From the NCBI GenBank assembly GCA_002085445.1, contig NBMI01000028.1:47542-111541 (forward strand): a stretch of 64,000 nt of DNA. The letters run 5' to 3'. Below are positions 26,677 to 34,896 of the stretch, piece by piece (position 1 is the stretch's first letter; every line of letters begins with the position of its first letter). Both the position numbers and the translations under genes were made by a program. This DNA is from Candidatus Parabeggiatoa sp. nov. 2. Lineage in GTDB: Bacteria > Pseudomonadota > Gammaproteobacteria > Beggiatoales > Beggiatoaceae. The notes beneath the pieces are model-generated. The model did not search any database and was not told the DNA's origin. It saw only the letters and a program-made list of their open reading frames with translations.

Positions 26677-27711
26677 ATGGAAGCATTTATTCGTGATTTA
26701 CCAAAAACAGAATTGCACATTCACATTGAAGGCTCTCTGGAGCCTGAACTCATATTTGAGATTGCCCAGCGGAATGGAGTAACGCTCAGTTTTTGTTCTG
26801 TAGAAGAAGTCCGCAAAGCTTATCAGTTTACTGATCTTCAATCCTTTTTGGATCTCTATTATGGAGGCATGAGCGTACTACGTCACGAACCGGATTTTTA
26901 TGACATGACTTGGGCTTATTTGGAAAAAGCCCATGCCCAGAATGTCCGCCATGCGGAAATATTTGTTGATCCTCAGGCGCATACAGATCGGAGGGTTTCC
27001 TTTGAAACGGTCATTAAAGGAATACACCGGGCTTTGCAAGATGCCCAACTTAAGTTCAACATGTCCTCAAAACTCATTATGTGTTTTATGCGACATCTGA
27101 GTGCCGACGCGGCGATGAAAACATTAGAGCGGGCATTGCCCTTCAAAGATTGGATAATAGGAGTGGGGCTGGATTCATCTGAACGTGGACATTCGCCCGA
27201 AAAGTTTACAGCAGTATTTGATAAAGCGCGGCAAGAAGGTTTTTTGACCGTTGCACATGCGGGCGAAGAAGGGCCTCCCGAATATATTTGGCAAGCCTTG
27301 CAACTCCTCAAGGTGTCACGCATTGATCATGGTGTTAGTTGTGTTGAAGACTCGCAATTGGTCGAAAAACTTAAAATAGACAAAATTCCTTTAACCGTTT
27401 GTCCACTGTCCAATGTCAAACTGTGTGTTTTCAACACGATGAACGACCACAACATCAAGCAAATGTTGGATTTGGGCTTGTGTGTTACCGTCAATTCCGA
27501 TGATCCCGCTTACTTTGGAGGCTATCTCACCGAGAATTTCCTAGCCATACAAGAAGCCTTCAATCTGAGTCACAACGACATTTATCAGTTGGCAAAAAAC
27601 GCTTTCCAAGCGACTTTTCTGACTCAAAAAGAAAAGCAAAATTTATTGGCTGAATTGGATGATTTTATGGCTAAATCCATAACGCCTGATGGCCGCCAAT
27701 CTAGGGCCTAA
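26677..27711 (+). CDS. Adenine deaminase (adenosine deaminase superfamily)
   Basis: A 344-residue amidohydrolase. Start set at the ATG 26677, since AGAGG (26663-26667) is 9 nt away; the ATG at 26668 sits right against that site. Zinc ligands and catalytic residues: [13 protein letters not shown] (His pair), [14 protein letters not shown] (His, Glu), SRIDHG (His) and [13 protein letters not shown] (Asp). [11 protein letters not shown] and the DDPAYFGGY end are typical of the adenine-deaminase branch (yeast Aah1, Pseudomonas enzymes) rather than true adenosine deaminases. It turns adenine into hypoxanthine, and with the guanine deaminase upstream suggests purine salvage. Confidence 0.9.
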   Translation: MEAFIRDLPKTELHIHIEGSLEPELIFEIAQRNGVTLSFCSVEEVRKAYQFTDLQSFLDLYYGGMSVLRHEPDFYDMTWAYLEKAHAQNVRHAEIFVDPQAHTDRRVSFETVIKGIHRALQDAQLKFNMSSKLIMCFMRHLSADAAMKTLERALPFKDWIIGVGLDSSERGHSPEKFTAVFDKARQEGFLTVAHAGEEGPPEYIWQALQLLKVSRIDHGVSCVEDSQLVEKLKIDKIPLTVCPLSNVKLCVFNTMNDHNIKQMLDLGLCVTVNSDDPAYFGGYLTENFLAIQEAFNLSHNDIYQLAKNAFQATFLTQKEKQNLLAELDDFMAKSITPDGRQSRA

Positions 27712-27715
27712 ACGC

Positions 27716-28240
27716 ATAATGGCTCAAGGAATTTCAACTCATGGCCCTCGGCCCAACCGCGTCAAATTGCGCTTTCTGGAATGAAGACAGATACGAAATC
27801 TGGTTTTGTCGGCGGCAATTTCTCGCGGCGTGAGACATTGGGAAGGAGTCCAAGATTTATCTTGGACGTGGGTTTTGTAGGCTACAATTTCTCGCCGCGT
27901 GAGACATTGGGAAGGAGTCCAAGATTTATCTTGGACGTGGGTTTTGTAGGCCGCAATTTCTCGCGGCGTGAGACATTGGGAAGGAGCCCAAGATTTATCT
28001 TGGACGTCATTGAGAATTTTGGACACCTATTTTTCGCAAAATACTATAATATAGTTAAACCATTGGGAAGGAGTCCAAGATTTATCTTGGACGTCATTGA
28101 GAATATTGACTCCTATTTTTCGCAAAATACTATAATATAGTTAAACCCACCCACCTGATGGCAGCAAATTGTGGGCCATCTCGCATAATGACTCAAGGAA
28201 TTTCAACTCATGGCCCTCGGCCCAACCGCGTCAAATTCGA
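27716..28240. repeat. Composite repeat block: 69-bp tandem units with GTCCAAGAT palindromes
   Basis: Three 69-bp units (spaced 27846, 27915, 27984 by their palindromes) each contain 'tttctcgcggcgtgagacattgggaagga' and GTCCAAGATTTATCTTGGAC; then an ~85-bp unit 'ttgagaat.ttgga...cgcaaaatactataatatagttaaacc' occurs twice. The whole is flanked by a direct repeat of about 55 bp, 'ataatg.ctcaaggaatttcaactcatgg...', at 27716-27772 and 28184-28238. As 69 is a multiple of three, long artificial ORFs appear on both strands. Confidence 0.8.
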
Positions 28241-28480
28241 TAATAAACGCGTCAGCGCCCAAGTTTACAATAAACGCCTCAAGTTTGTAAAAGTTTGTAA
28301 TAGACGCTCAAAGCTAAGCCTATAATAAACAACGCGTCAGCGCCCAAGTTTACAATAAACGCCTCAAGTTTGTAGTAGACGCTCAAAGCTAAGACTATAA
28401 TAGACTTGTTGCGAAATAAGAGTACAAAATTATAGAATTTTACTGATAAATCAAAGGTTTAATCGTTAAATGCCGTAGAT
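28241..28480. repeat. Direct repeats of a ~70-bp unit
   Basis: 'gcgtcagcgcccaagtttacaataaacgcctcaagtttg' plus 'agacgctcaaagctaag.ctataata' occurs twice (about 28250-28330 and 28336-28402). No gene seen. Confidence 0.6.
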
Positions 28481-28640
28481 TAATGCGAATTAAGGGTTAA
28501 ATTGAATATTATAAAATCAATAACTTATAAAAACATCTTCATTGACAGTAATTTTATAAGTCTTTTTCAGGCTAAAGTTTCGCGAAGCAAAACTTTAGCC
28601 TAAAATTCTACCTTTTTCATTTTTATATCGATATTCGCAT
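28481..28640. repeat. ATGCGAAT-family MITE-like element
   Basis: From TTAATGCGAATTAAGGGTT to GATATTCGCATTA. The inner hairpin is AGGCTAAAGTTTCGC...GCAAAACTTTAGCCT. Opposite orientation to the copy at 20084-20260. Confidence 0.6.
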
Positions 28641-28711
28641 TATTTAGGGCCATTATATTCTCCAGCGAAGACGGCCCCGGCGGGGTTTTGGAAACCCCGC
28701 ATGCTGCAAGC

Positions 28712-29449
28712 CTATTGTGGTTTTTTAAAGTGATAGTTAATGGTACACGGCAGAACCCGTTGTAAAATACGGGCTTTACTTAAAACGCCATAATAAACAC
28801 CTTCCAAAGGGCCTCTGTGGATTAAACTTGGATAGAAGTTTAATAAGCAATCCAACCCTGCCTCATATGCAAGTGCTTGGATTTTTTTATACCTCAAGAC
28901 ATCCTCAGGAACCGAAGGCCTCTTTCTATTAACACGCCAATGAGCTACTTTATGAAGGTAAGCAAGGCAAGAAGGTTCATAGAAATAGAAACAACTTCCT
29001 TCTGGCGTTAACACCCTCTCTATTTCTTTTAAAGTTCTTCGATGAGTGATAAAGTGATGTGCCGCGGCAAAACAAAAAATACAATCGCACGAAGAATCAT
29101 CTTTTGGTATTTCGTCGCTTTTACAAGCGAACTTCTCGTCAAGTTTTACCGAGAAAATAGGCTCCCATTTGTGTGCAGAGGTTATTGCCCATTCACTAAT
29201 ATCCGTCAGTATTACAACCAGGGTACAGTTAGTTTTTTAACAATGCACGATGCCCATCCTTGCCCCCCCCAGCTCTAATATTGTCTTCTTACCAAGAAAC
29301 GAGCTATTAAATTTTCGCAAACAATCAAGAAAAACTCTTGCTCCTGCCATTTTACCGATGAGATTATCAATAGAGTCCGATTCTGGACTCTCAGTCACAG
29401 AATTTTTCCAAAAATAAATTTCAATGTTCTGCTTTTCCTCAAGCTTCAT
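28712..29449 (-). pseudogene. Class I SAM-dependent methyltransferase, disrupted by two homopolymer indels
   Basis: Start ATG 29449 (AGGA 6 nt upstream). Frame 1 reads MKLEEKQNIEIYFWKNSV...GKKTILELGG (motif I) and breaks at a run of eight G (29262-29269 region). The next frame reads GQGWASCIVKK up to a run of six A, after which a third frame reads TLVVILTDISEWAITSAHKW, then DCIFCFAAAHHFITHRRTLK and RVLTPEGSCFYFYEP to the stop at 28712. Joined, this is one ~245-residue methyltransferase (motif I ELGGGQGW, methyltransferase-11-like HH F...L.E..RVL.P.G). Substrate unknown. Both breaks sit in mononucleotide runs, so sequencing error is possible. ORFs at 28712-29014 and 29237-29470 are its pieces. 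Confidence 0.82.
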
Positions 29450-31249
29450 ATTAGTTCCTATTTGTTGCAAAGCCCTTGGCCTTTTTGAGTTTGAGTTTGG
29501 AAAAATCCAAACTAAAATTTTGGCTCCTAAGTTTGTTATTGCTTTTCTATAAAAGGCCGTTATTTCACTTATTTATTATAAGGCCTTTAGCGGCCTTTCT
29601 GAGTTTTAGCTTGGATACAGCCAAACTAAAGTTTAGACTCCTCGACTATTAGGCTTTACTAGAAAAGGCCGTTATTTAACTTATTTATTGTAATGTAATT
29701 AGCCGTCTCTTCTAAAAGACCGTTTTATTATTAGAATATTTATCGGCTTTTATTAAAGGCCAAATTTTTAACTTATTTATTGTACTTATTTTAATATAAA
29801 TACAGCGATAATTTCCTTGTTCAGCCAACTTAGCTTTTGGTTAAAAATGACGTTTTCCCTATACGCCGTTGTCCAAACAGAACAACAGCGTTTTCCTGAG
29901 AATGACACAATATGTTGTCTGCTAATGCGAATTAAGGGTTAAATTGAATCTTATAAATTCTTGTAAGTGGAAAACGCGCTTTGACGCGCTTTGACGCAAG
30001 AGACATCCAAATATGCGTGGCACATGCAAGCGTCACTTGCGTACGTTAATTCGTGCGCTATAACTCAGTCTAGCACAATTTTATGCATGCCCCTCAGCAT
30101 GAATTGGGGGCCATAAAATCAAATACTCTCATAACACTTTTGGAATAACAACCACTGCTCACTATCGTCTCCGAAGCTGAACAGACAACGCTTTGCATAA
30201 GCAAAGCGCAGATGCGCGACAAAAACGGCCTAAAACGTCGCATGAATTGGGGGCCATAAAATCAAATACTCTCATAACACTTTTGGAATAACAAGCAATG
30301 CTCACTATCGTCTCTGAGGCTGAATAGACGGTGCTTTGCGCGAGCACCGCGCAGATTCGGCCCGACAAAAACTGCCCAAAACGCTTGCACGGCCTCGTAC
30401 CAATCAAAGTGTGTTAGTCTAACGCAGCAATAAAGCCAAGTCTAACTCTCCAAAAAAAACGCACTGTGCGTACTCCCCAGAATTTGCCTTTTGCAAATAG
30501 TCTGGGAATGGGTTAACCAAATTACGAAGTCTAACACGATTTTATGGCCGCCGCCGAGCGCGTGGATTGGGGGCCATAAAACTCGATGCTCATGTTTTTC
30601 AGCAACTCAAACGCCCAAGGATTGTTATAAAAAAGGATGGGGTTTAATGCGGATGAAAGAGAATGAACGAATTCGATAAAATTGAAGCTTAAAGCCTGAA
30701 ATCAAATCTCCATTAATTAGGTATTCCCTTGTCATTGCGGCACTGGGGTCGTTCAATGGGATAATCTTTCAATAGTTATCAAAAATATTTAGTAATCAAT
30801 GACGCACGAACATTTTCCAAGTTAATTGTTACCGATTGATTTTATAGCGTTCCCATTCAAGGGCCCCAGTGCCGGATTGATAAGAGCGTCTTTTCACTCA
30901 ATGTAGTACAGCGGATTTTGGGTATAAACGGATTGAAATGAGCGTCTTACCCAACGTCGTACAACAACGGATTTTGGGTATATTTGTGGGCCATAGACTG
31001 GAATGAACAAGTACAGCAAGTTTTTAACCTATTTATACTCAACGTGGCCATAACTGGGATTTCCTGGGGCGCTCATGAAGGCTATATTAATATCGCCCCG
31101 TTGGGGCTTTTCGGTAGTTACTTAAGTTAATTTTGTTTCTCAAAAAGTCCAGTTTGTTCCCTTCTTCAGTATAGCCGCTTTCCAATCCGTCACAACGCTG
31201 TAAACGTGACAGACTCGTTACAAAAAACGCCGTCCAACCGATTCTTACT
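29450..31249. other. 1.8-kb gene-poor region of repeats
   Basis: 29480-29780: diverged 'gagttt.gtttgga...aaactaaa.tttggctcct' units. 29922-29950: end of an ATGCGAAT-type element. 30095-30165 and 30238-30300: a ~60-bp direct repeat 'gcatgaattgggggccataaaatcaaatactctcataacacttttggaataacaa', with a partial third copy near 30565. 30739-30873: a MITE (separate entry). 30880-30990: 'gagcgtctt..a..caa.gt.gtacaacggattttgggtata' twice. 31080-31110: REP-like 'cgccccgttggggct'. No credible gene. Confidence 0.55.
30739..30873. repeat. 135-bp MITE-like element, GGCACTGGGG family, copy 1
   Basis: Begins GGCACTGGGGTCGTTCAATG and ends CATTCAAGGGCCCCAGTGCC, an imperfect ~23-bp terminal inverted repeat. Interior 'gtaatcaatga' and 'taattgttaccgattgat' pair with the inverted copy at 32217-32351. 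Confidence 0.62.
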
Positions 31250-31773
31250 TCACAAACCAAGACAATACCGAACTTTATCTTCAATTTCCTCTAGGAATTT
31301 TCGAGACAATTTGCCAGCCGGTTTTGCTGGAAAACGAGAAGAATCAAGTGAACGAATTTGAAAACCTAAAAAAACAGTTTCCTTTGGTAATCCACTCTCA
31401 GACGGAGGAACACGAACATTCGTTGGATAATCGGCAATAATATTTTCACCTGTTGCTCCAATCACCACTGTGACGACAAGAGGCAAGTTATTGATGGTAT
31501 TAATAGACAAAACCAATACCGGACGTGGATTGGTACCTCCAGTCTGGGGTGGTGAAAAGGAGAGTCCAACGGGTTCTAAAACTTGATCCAATTTTTATTC
31601 CGCTTATGAAATTTTTTTTTAAACAATGAGTTAACTCTTATTTAATTCATTAATCATTAATCATTAATCATTAATCATTAATCATTAATCATTTTCACCA
31701 CCCCACCTCCAGTCTCTTTACCTTTAACGGGATTCAAGTCCACAAAAGAAATTTCACCACGTTTAATAGCCAC
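31250..31773 (-). pseudogene. MazF/PemK-family toxin gene split by a 159-bp inverted-repeat element
   Basis: The 5' part starts at GTG 31773, whose first G is the last base of the antitoxin stop (TAGTG), and encodes AIKRGEISFVDLNPVKGKETGG. The 3' part (to 31250) encodes NPRPVLVLSINTINNLPLVV...DYPTNVRVPPSESGLPKETVFLGFQIRSLDSSRFP...YCLGL, a textbook MazF/PemK endoribonuclease. Between them lies a 159-bp element (31546-31704) plus an 11-bp duplication of host sequence. Removing element and one duplicate joins GKETGG-TNPRPV in frame and gives a 117-residue toxin, the usual length. As it stands the toxin is not made; a frame starting at TTG 31591 covers only the C-terminal part. Confidence 0.88.
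31535..31715. mobile_element. 159-bp MITE in mazF with target-site duplication
   Basis: Element 31546-31704: left end GGGGTGGTGAAAA (31546-31558), right end TTTTCACCACCCC (31692-31704), a perfect 13-bp inverted repeat (14 if the flanking T/A is counted). It is flanked on both sides by ACCTCCAGTCT (31535-31545 and 31705-31715), a direct repeat of 9-11 bp depending on where the end is drawn. The interior holds an 'attaatc' heptamer repeated about six times (31650-31690) and no ORF. No sister copy was noticed in this window. Confidence 0.88.
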
Positions 31774-32078
31774 TATACCCTCCCCAAGCCATCTAACTCC
31801 ATTTGAGAAAACTCTTGTTCAATTTGTTTCAATTCGCGTTGAATTTGTGGATCATAAGCCATCTGACTTATTTGAGACTCCAAGGAATTGTCATCGATGA
31901 GTGCCTGATTTTCAGAAAGAGATACCTTAAATTTGTTGAAGTGTTGAGAGTATTTTTGCTTAACGAAGTAAGCAATCGCATTCATAATCACGTCTGTTAT
32001 TTCTTTTCCTTCTACTTGTGCAATTGAACTGAGTGCGGTTTCTAGCCTTGGATCATCAAGAGTAAATTGTTGCATCAT
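31773..32078 (-). CDS. Putative antitoxin partner of MazF-like toxin
   Basis: A 101-residue protein with an N-terminal segment (LDDPRLETALSSIAQVEGKEITDVIMNAIAYFVKQKY) resembling a ribbon-helix-helix/antitoxin-like fold and an acidic helical C-terminus (DPQIQRELKQIEQEFSQMELDGLGRV) like the toxin-binding tail of many antitoxins. Its stop overlaps the toxin GTG by one base, the standard antitoxin-first arrangement. AAGG precedes the ATG pair at 32078/32075. It is intact while the toxin gene is split, so it no longer needs to neutralise a cognate toxin. I do not know a named family. Confidence 0.7.
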   Translation of the reverse strand: MMQQFTLDDPRLETALSSIAQVEGKEITDVIMNAIAYFVKQKYSQHFNKFKVSLSENQALIDDNSLESQISQMAYDPQIQRELKQIEQEFSQMELDGLGRV

Positions 32079-32647
32079 TTGATACCTTATCTGATTTGAT
32101 GAGTTATACTATTTTGGAGTCCAAAGCTTGCTGCTTTGGCAATGCATCCGACGCTCCAGCAAAGGACTCCACTAAACCTCAACCATTTTTAACATTTGAG
32201 TCGATCACACTCGACAGCACTGGCACCCTTGAATAGGAAATGTCTAAAATCAATAGGTAACAATTAGATCGGAAAAAGTTATAAGTCATTGATTACCGGT
32301 TGATTGACGAATAACTACTGAAGGTTTATCCCATTGAACGACCCCAGTGCCGTCATTGCTGTATTTTAAAAAAGTTGACTGACGTGATTTGAGGCTTAGA
32401 ATACAAAATCCCTTATTATATACAATCCTTGTGCATTGTCAGACTAAAAACGTGATCATCAAGTAAAATGAAATGCTGTCATAACACTTTCAGAATGACA
32501 GCAAATATCCGATTTCTTAAAGAAATCGGATATTTTAAATAAACGCGCTTTGACGCGCTTTGACGCAAGAGACATCCAAATAGACATGCACCTTTTGCGT
32601 CACTTGCGTGCGTTAATTCTTATCAAAGCACTTGATATTCAAAGAAA
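32079..32647. other. Spacer containing the second GGCACTGGGG element
   Basis: Besides the MITE at 32217-32351 it carries 'aaatgctgtcataacactttcagaatgacagcaaatat' (related to the 30.1-30.3 kb repeat), an 'atccgatttcttaaagaaatcggat' perfect palindrome (about 32507-32532) and 'cgcgctttgacgcgctttgacgcaagagacatccaaata', also found at 29975-30015. No gene seen. Confidence 0.55.
32217..32351. repeat. 135-bp MITE-like element, GGCACTGGGG family, copy 2 (inverted)
   Basis: Starts GCACTGGCACCCTTGAATAG and ends CCATTGAACGACCCCAGTGCC. Same length as 30739-30873 and in opposite orientation; the two flank the toxin-antitoxin locus. Confidence 0.62.
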
Positions 32648-33874
32648 TTAGAATTTAATTAAAATCCCAGCCGAAAAGACGTTCTCGTCGCGGTAATCAT
32701 TATCACTGTCAGTTTGGCGATAACCGGCAAAGACATGGGTGCGCTTACTGAAATGATACTTAGCACCGAGTGCCCAGCTTAAAGCATCTTCATCTAAGGC
32801 CTCACCATTGGTGTCTATCAATCTGAGTTTGTCGTCAATGTCAGACAAATAACCGGCCACCCAACCCGCGAGGCTGACACTTTGTACCCGATAATCAAAA
32901 GAACCTATCACGTATTTTCCACCCTCCGGATTATTATCGAAAACCCCCAGCTCCGCATCTTCGTATTGAAGAGCGAGTTTCACTCCAGAGAACTTAACCC
33001 GGGCACCGACTTTCCAGTTACGGAACTCATCATTATTCCAAGCCGCGCCACCCGGCGAAAGTTGGTTGTCCCCGACATCAAGATAAGCAGCATAAGCCCA
33101 CAGATCCAAGTTTTGTGTCTCCAACAGCAATTCGGCATTGCCACCGCGCTTGTCAGCATTGTCATCACCCATGACTTGTACCCGTGCCTTAACCGGCCCC
33201 AATTTAAGACCCAATTCCACCGCCCCCGGTATATCACTATTATGTACCACACCTGATGTGTTGATAGCACGGGCCGGGTTAATGCCCACTTTTCCAGTAA
33301 TGGGATCAGCGACAACCGAGCGTTGATCGCCGGCCGCATTCCAGTTCCAATGAACTTCATTATATCGGCCAGCCGACATGCCACCCCCGGTGCCACGGGC
33401 TTGCATAGACGTATATATCCACGGATCTATCAGCCCTTTCGCATTTCTATAAGCCCCCCGCAATTTCCCATACTTTATATGGAAAACGGAATTTCTAAAA
33501 CCAACCCAAGCCTCTAAACCAGGGCCTAAGCCAGAGTTATCAGTTGTATGAAAAGTAGTACGATAACGCGCATAAGGCGTAAAACCAACCACCTTTTTAT
33601 CGAAATCAAAATCAAAGCTGAGTAAATTGGGGCCATCATTAAGAATGCCACCATACCGATCTTCTGTCAGCGTTTGACGACTCATGTCATCAGAGGTTTT
33701 CTCAAAGCCAAGGCCCTTACTTATATTGCCCCTAACGATATTTTCGTCACCATTAGCAACTTCCACACTGGCCGCTTCCGCGCCCATTTGACCATAAAAC
33801 TCGATACCGGCGTGGGTTGTCATTGGGGCCGCCAGCGCCGCGGCGACAGCCAATGTCAGTGTTTTTCGAGTCAT
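32648..33874 (-). CDS. Gram-negative outer-membrane porin
   Basis: A 408-residue outer-membrane protein. Signal peptide 1-22 (ending THA before GIEFYGQMGAEAA). The mature protein alternates polar and aromatic residues as in a 16-stranded beta-barrel (repeated strands such as VKARVQVMG, LDLWAYAAYLD, VKLALQYEDAEL, THVFAGYRQTDSD) and ends with ...FSAGILIKF, the terminal Phe needed for assembly by BAM. It resembles the gammaproteobacterial general/trimeric porins. Substrate unknown. Single gene; the region upstream contains 'gtaatgggtaatcggtaat' microrepeats, so its promoter could not be placed. Confidence 0.88.
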   Translation of the reverse strand: MTRKTLTLAVAAALAAPMTTHAGIEFYGQMGAEAASVEVANGDENIVRGNISKGLGFEKTSDDMSRQTLTEDRYGGILNDGPNLLSFDFDFDKKVVGFTPYARYRTTFHTTDNSGLGPGLEAWVGFRNSVFHIKYGKLRGAYRNAKGLIDPWIYTSMQARGTGGGMSAGRYNEVHWNWNAAGDQRSVVADPITGKVGINPARAINTSGVVHNSDIPGAVELGLKLGPVKARVQVMGDDNADKRGGNAELLLETQNLDLWAYAAYLDVGDNQLSPGGAAWNNDEFRNWKVGARVKFSGVKLALQYEDAELGVFDNNPEGGKYVIGSFDYRVQSVSLAGWVAGYLSDIDDKLRLIDTNGEALDEDALSWALGAKYHFSKRTHVFAGYRQTDSDNDYRDENVFSAGILIKF

Positions 33875-34547
33875 AACGTTTTCTCCGTTGGTAATCAGTA
33901 ATGGGTAATCGGTAATGGATAATGAGTAATCTGTAATCGGTAATGGCGGCCGGCTGATTTAGATCATTAACCGATTAGCAATTACAAATTACCACTTGAA
34001 AAGCGGCGTACTATTATCACGCACACGAGCCATTCTGAGGCCTAGAAATTTTTAAACAAGAACATGATCCAAATCGCTTGCACACTAAAGTAATGGGTAA
34101 TCAGTAATTATAAGGGATTTCTAAAAAAGGATTGTTGATGAGAACGTTTTGAAGTGCGACTCAAATTTTCAAGACTATTTAACCACTCAAAGTGGCATTA
34201 TATCCCTTATTAGAAATCCATTATAAAATACAATCCTTGTCGTTATTGAAAAATACCCGGAAAATGGGAATGCGCCCAATAACACAAGGCGAAAAGTCCA
34301 AGATAAATCTTGGACTCCAAATAAATCTTGGACTCCATCAGACTACCGGAAACCAGCCCACTCTTTCCATAATGACTTGCCATAAGCCATCAGGAATGAT
34401 AAGTGATTTTTGATCATTCTTGTCACAAATCACAAATCACAAATCACAAATCACAAATCACAAATCACAATTAGCTTCGCATACCTACGGTTCACAAATC
34501 ACAATTCACAATTCACAATTCACAATTTACAATTCACAATTCACAAT
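33875..34547. other. Spacer with microsatellites
   Basis: 'gtaatcggtaatgg' units (33890-33950), two GTCCAAGATAAATCTTGGAC palindromes in a row (about 34299-34335), 'tcacaaa' heptamer repeats (34425-34470) and 'attcacaattcacaat' (34500-34550). No gene seen. Confidence 0.6.
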
Positions 34548-34745
34548 TCACTGTAAAATGGCTTTTGCCCCTTGCGCTTGAATTGTTGTCGCTAAGCGTT
34601 TTAAACTAAGCAACATCTCATCGGTATGGGCACCAATTTGACCAGCAAATCCTTTGCCTCGCGGCATGACGTAGGCCGCCGCGGTAATGACCGTGCCCAC
34701 GCCATGAGCGCGAGCGCGATAGTAGGCAATTTCGGCCTCAGTTAG
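34548..34745 (-). pseudogene. Old-yellow-enzyme (NADH:flavin oxidoreductase) fragment
   Basis: About 64 codons read LTEAEIAYYRARAHGVGTVI, then AAAYVMPRGKGFAGQIGAHTD and LLSLKRLATTIQAQGAKAILQ, which aligns with residues ~30-95 of OYE-family flavin oxidoreductases (LT..EI.YY..RA.G..G.IITGA..V.P.G.GF.GQ.G...DE....L..L...I...GAKA..QL). The catalytic barrel beyond is gone: a stop (TGA 34548-34550) falls in an 'attcacaat' microsatellite. The 5' side ends in the palindromic repeat AGGCGATAAATCGCCT. It is a two-sided truncation by repeat DNA. Confidence 0.7.
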
Positions 34746-34888
34746 GCGATAAATCGCCTACTACAAACAAGTTAAAGGGTTGAAATAAGGGCTTATATTT
34801 TTGATTCATAAGGATTTTTTCAATAGGGCTGCTGGTTTGACTCCTACCACGGTTAGGCGATAAATCGCCTACTACAAACAAGTTAAAA
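34741..34888. repeat. Two copies of a 37-bp palindrome-bearing repeat upstream of nadA
   Basis: 'ggttaggcgataaatcgcctactacaaacaagttaaa' occurs at 34741-34776 and 34853-34887; the core AGGCGATAAATCGCCT is a 7-bp inverted repeat around AA. The second copy ends 9 bp before the nadA ATG, where a ribosome-binding site should be; none is apparent. Confidence 0.75.
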
Positions 34889-34896
34889 CGAAAATT

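Noticed and set aside
27739..28140. ORFs on both strands over the 69-bp array
   Set aside because: Open only because the repeat period is a multiple of three; no start signals, repetitive product.
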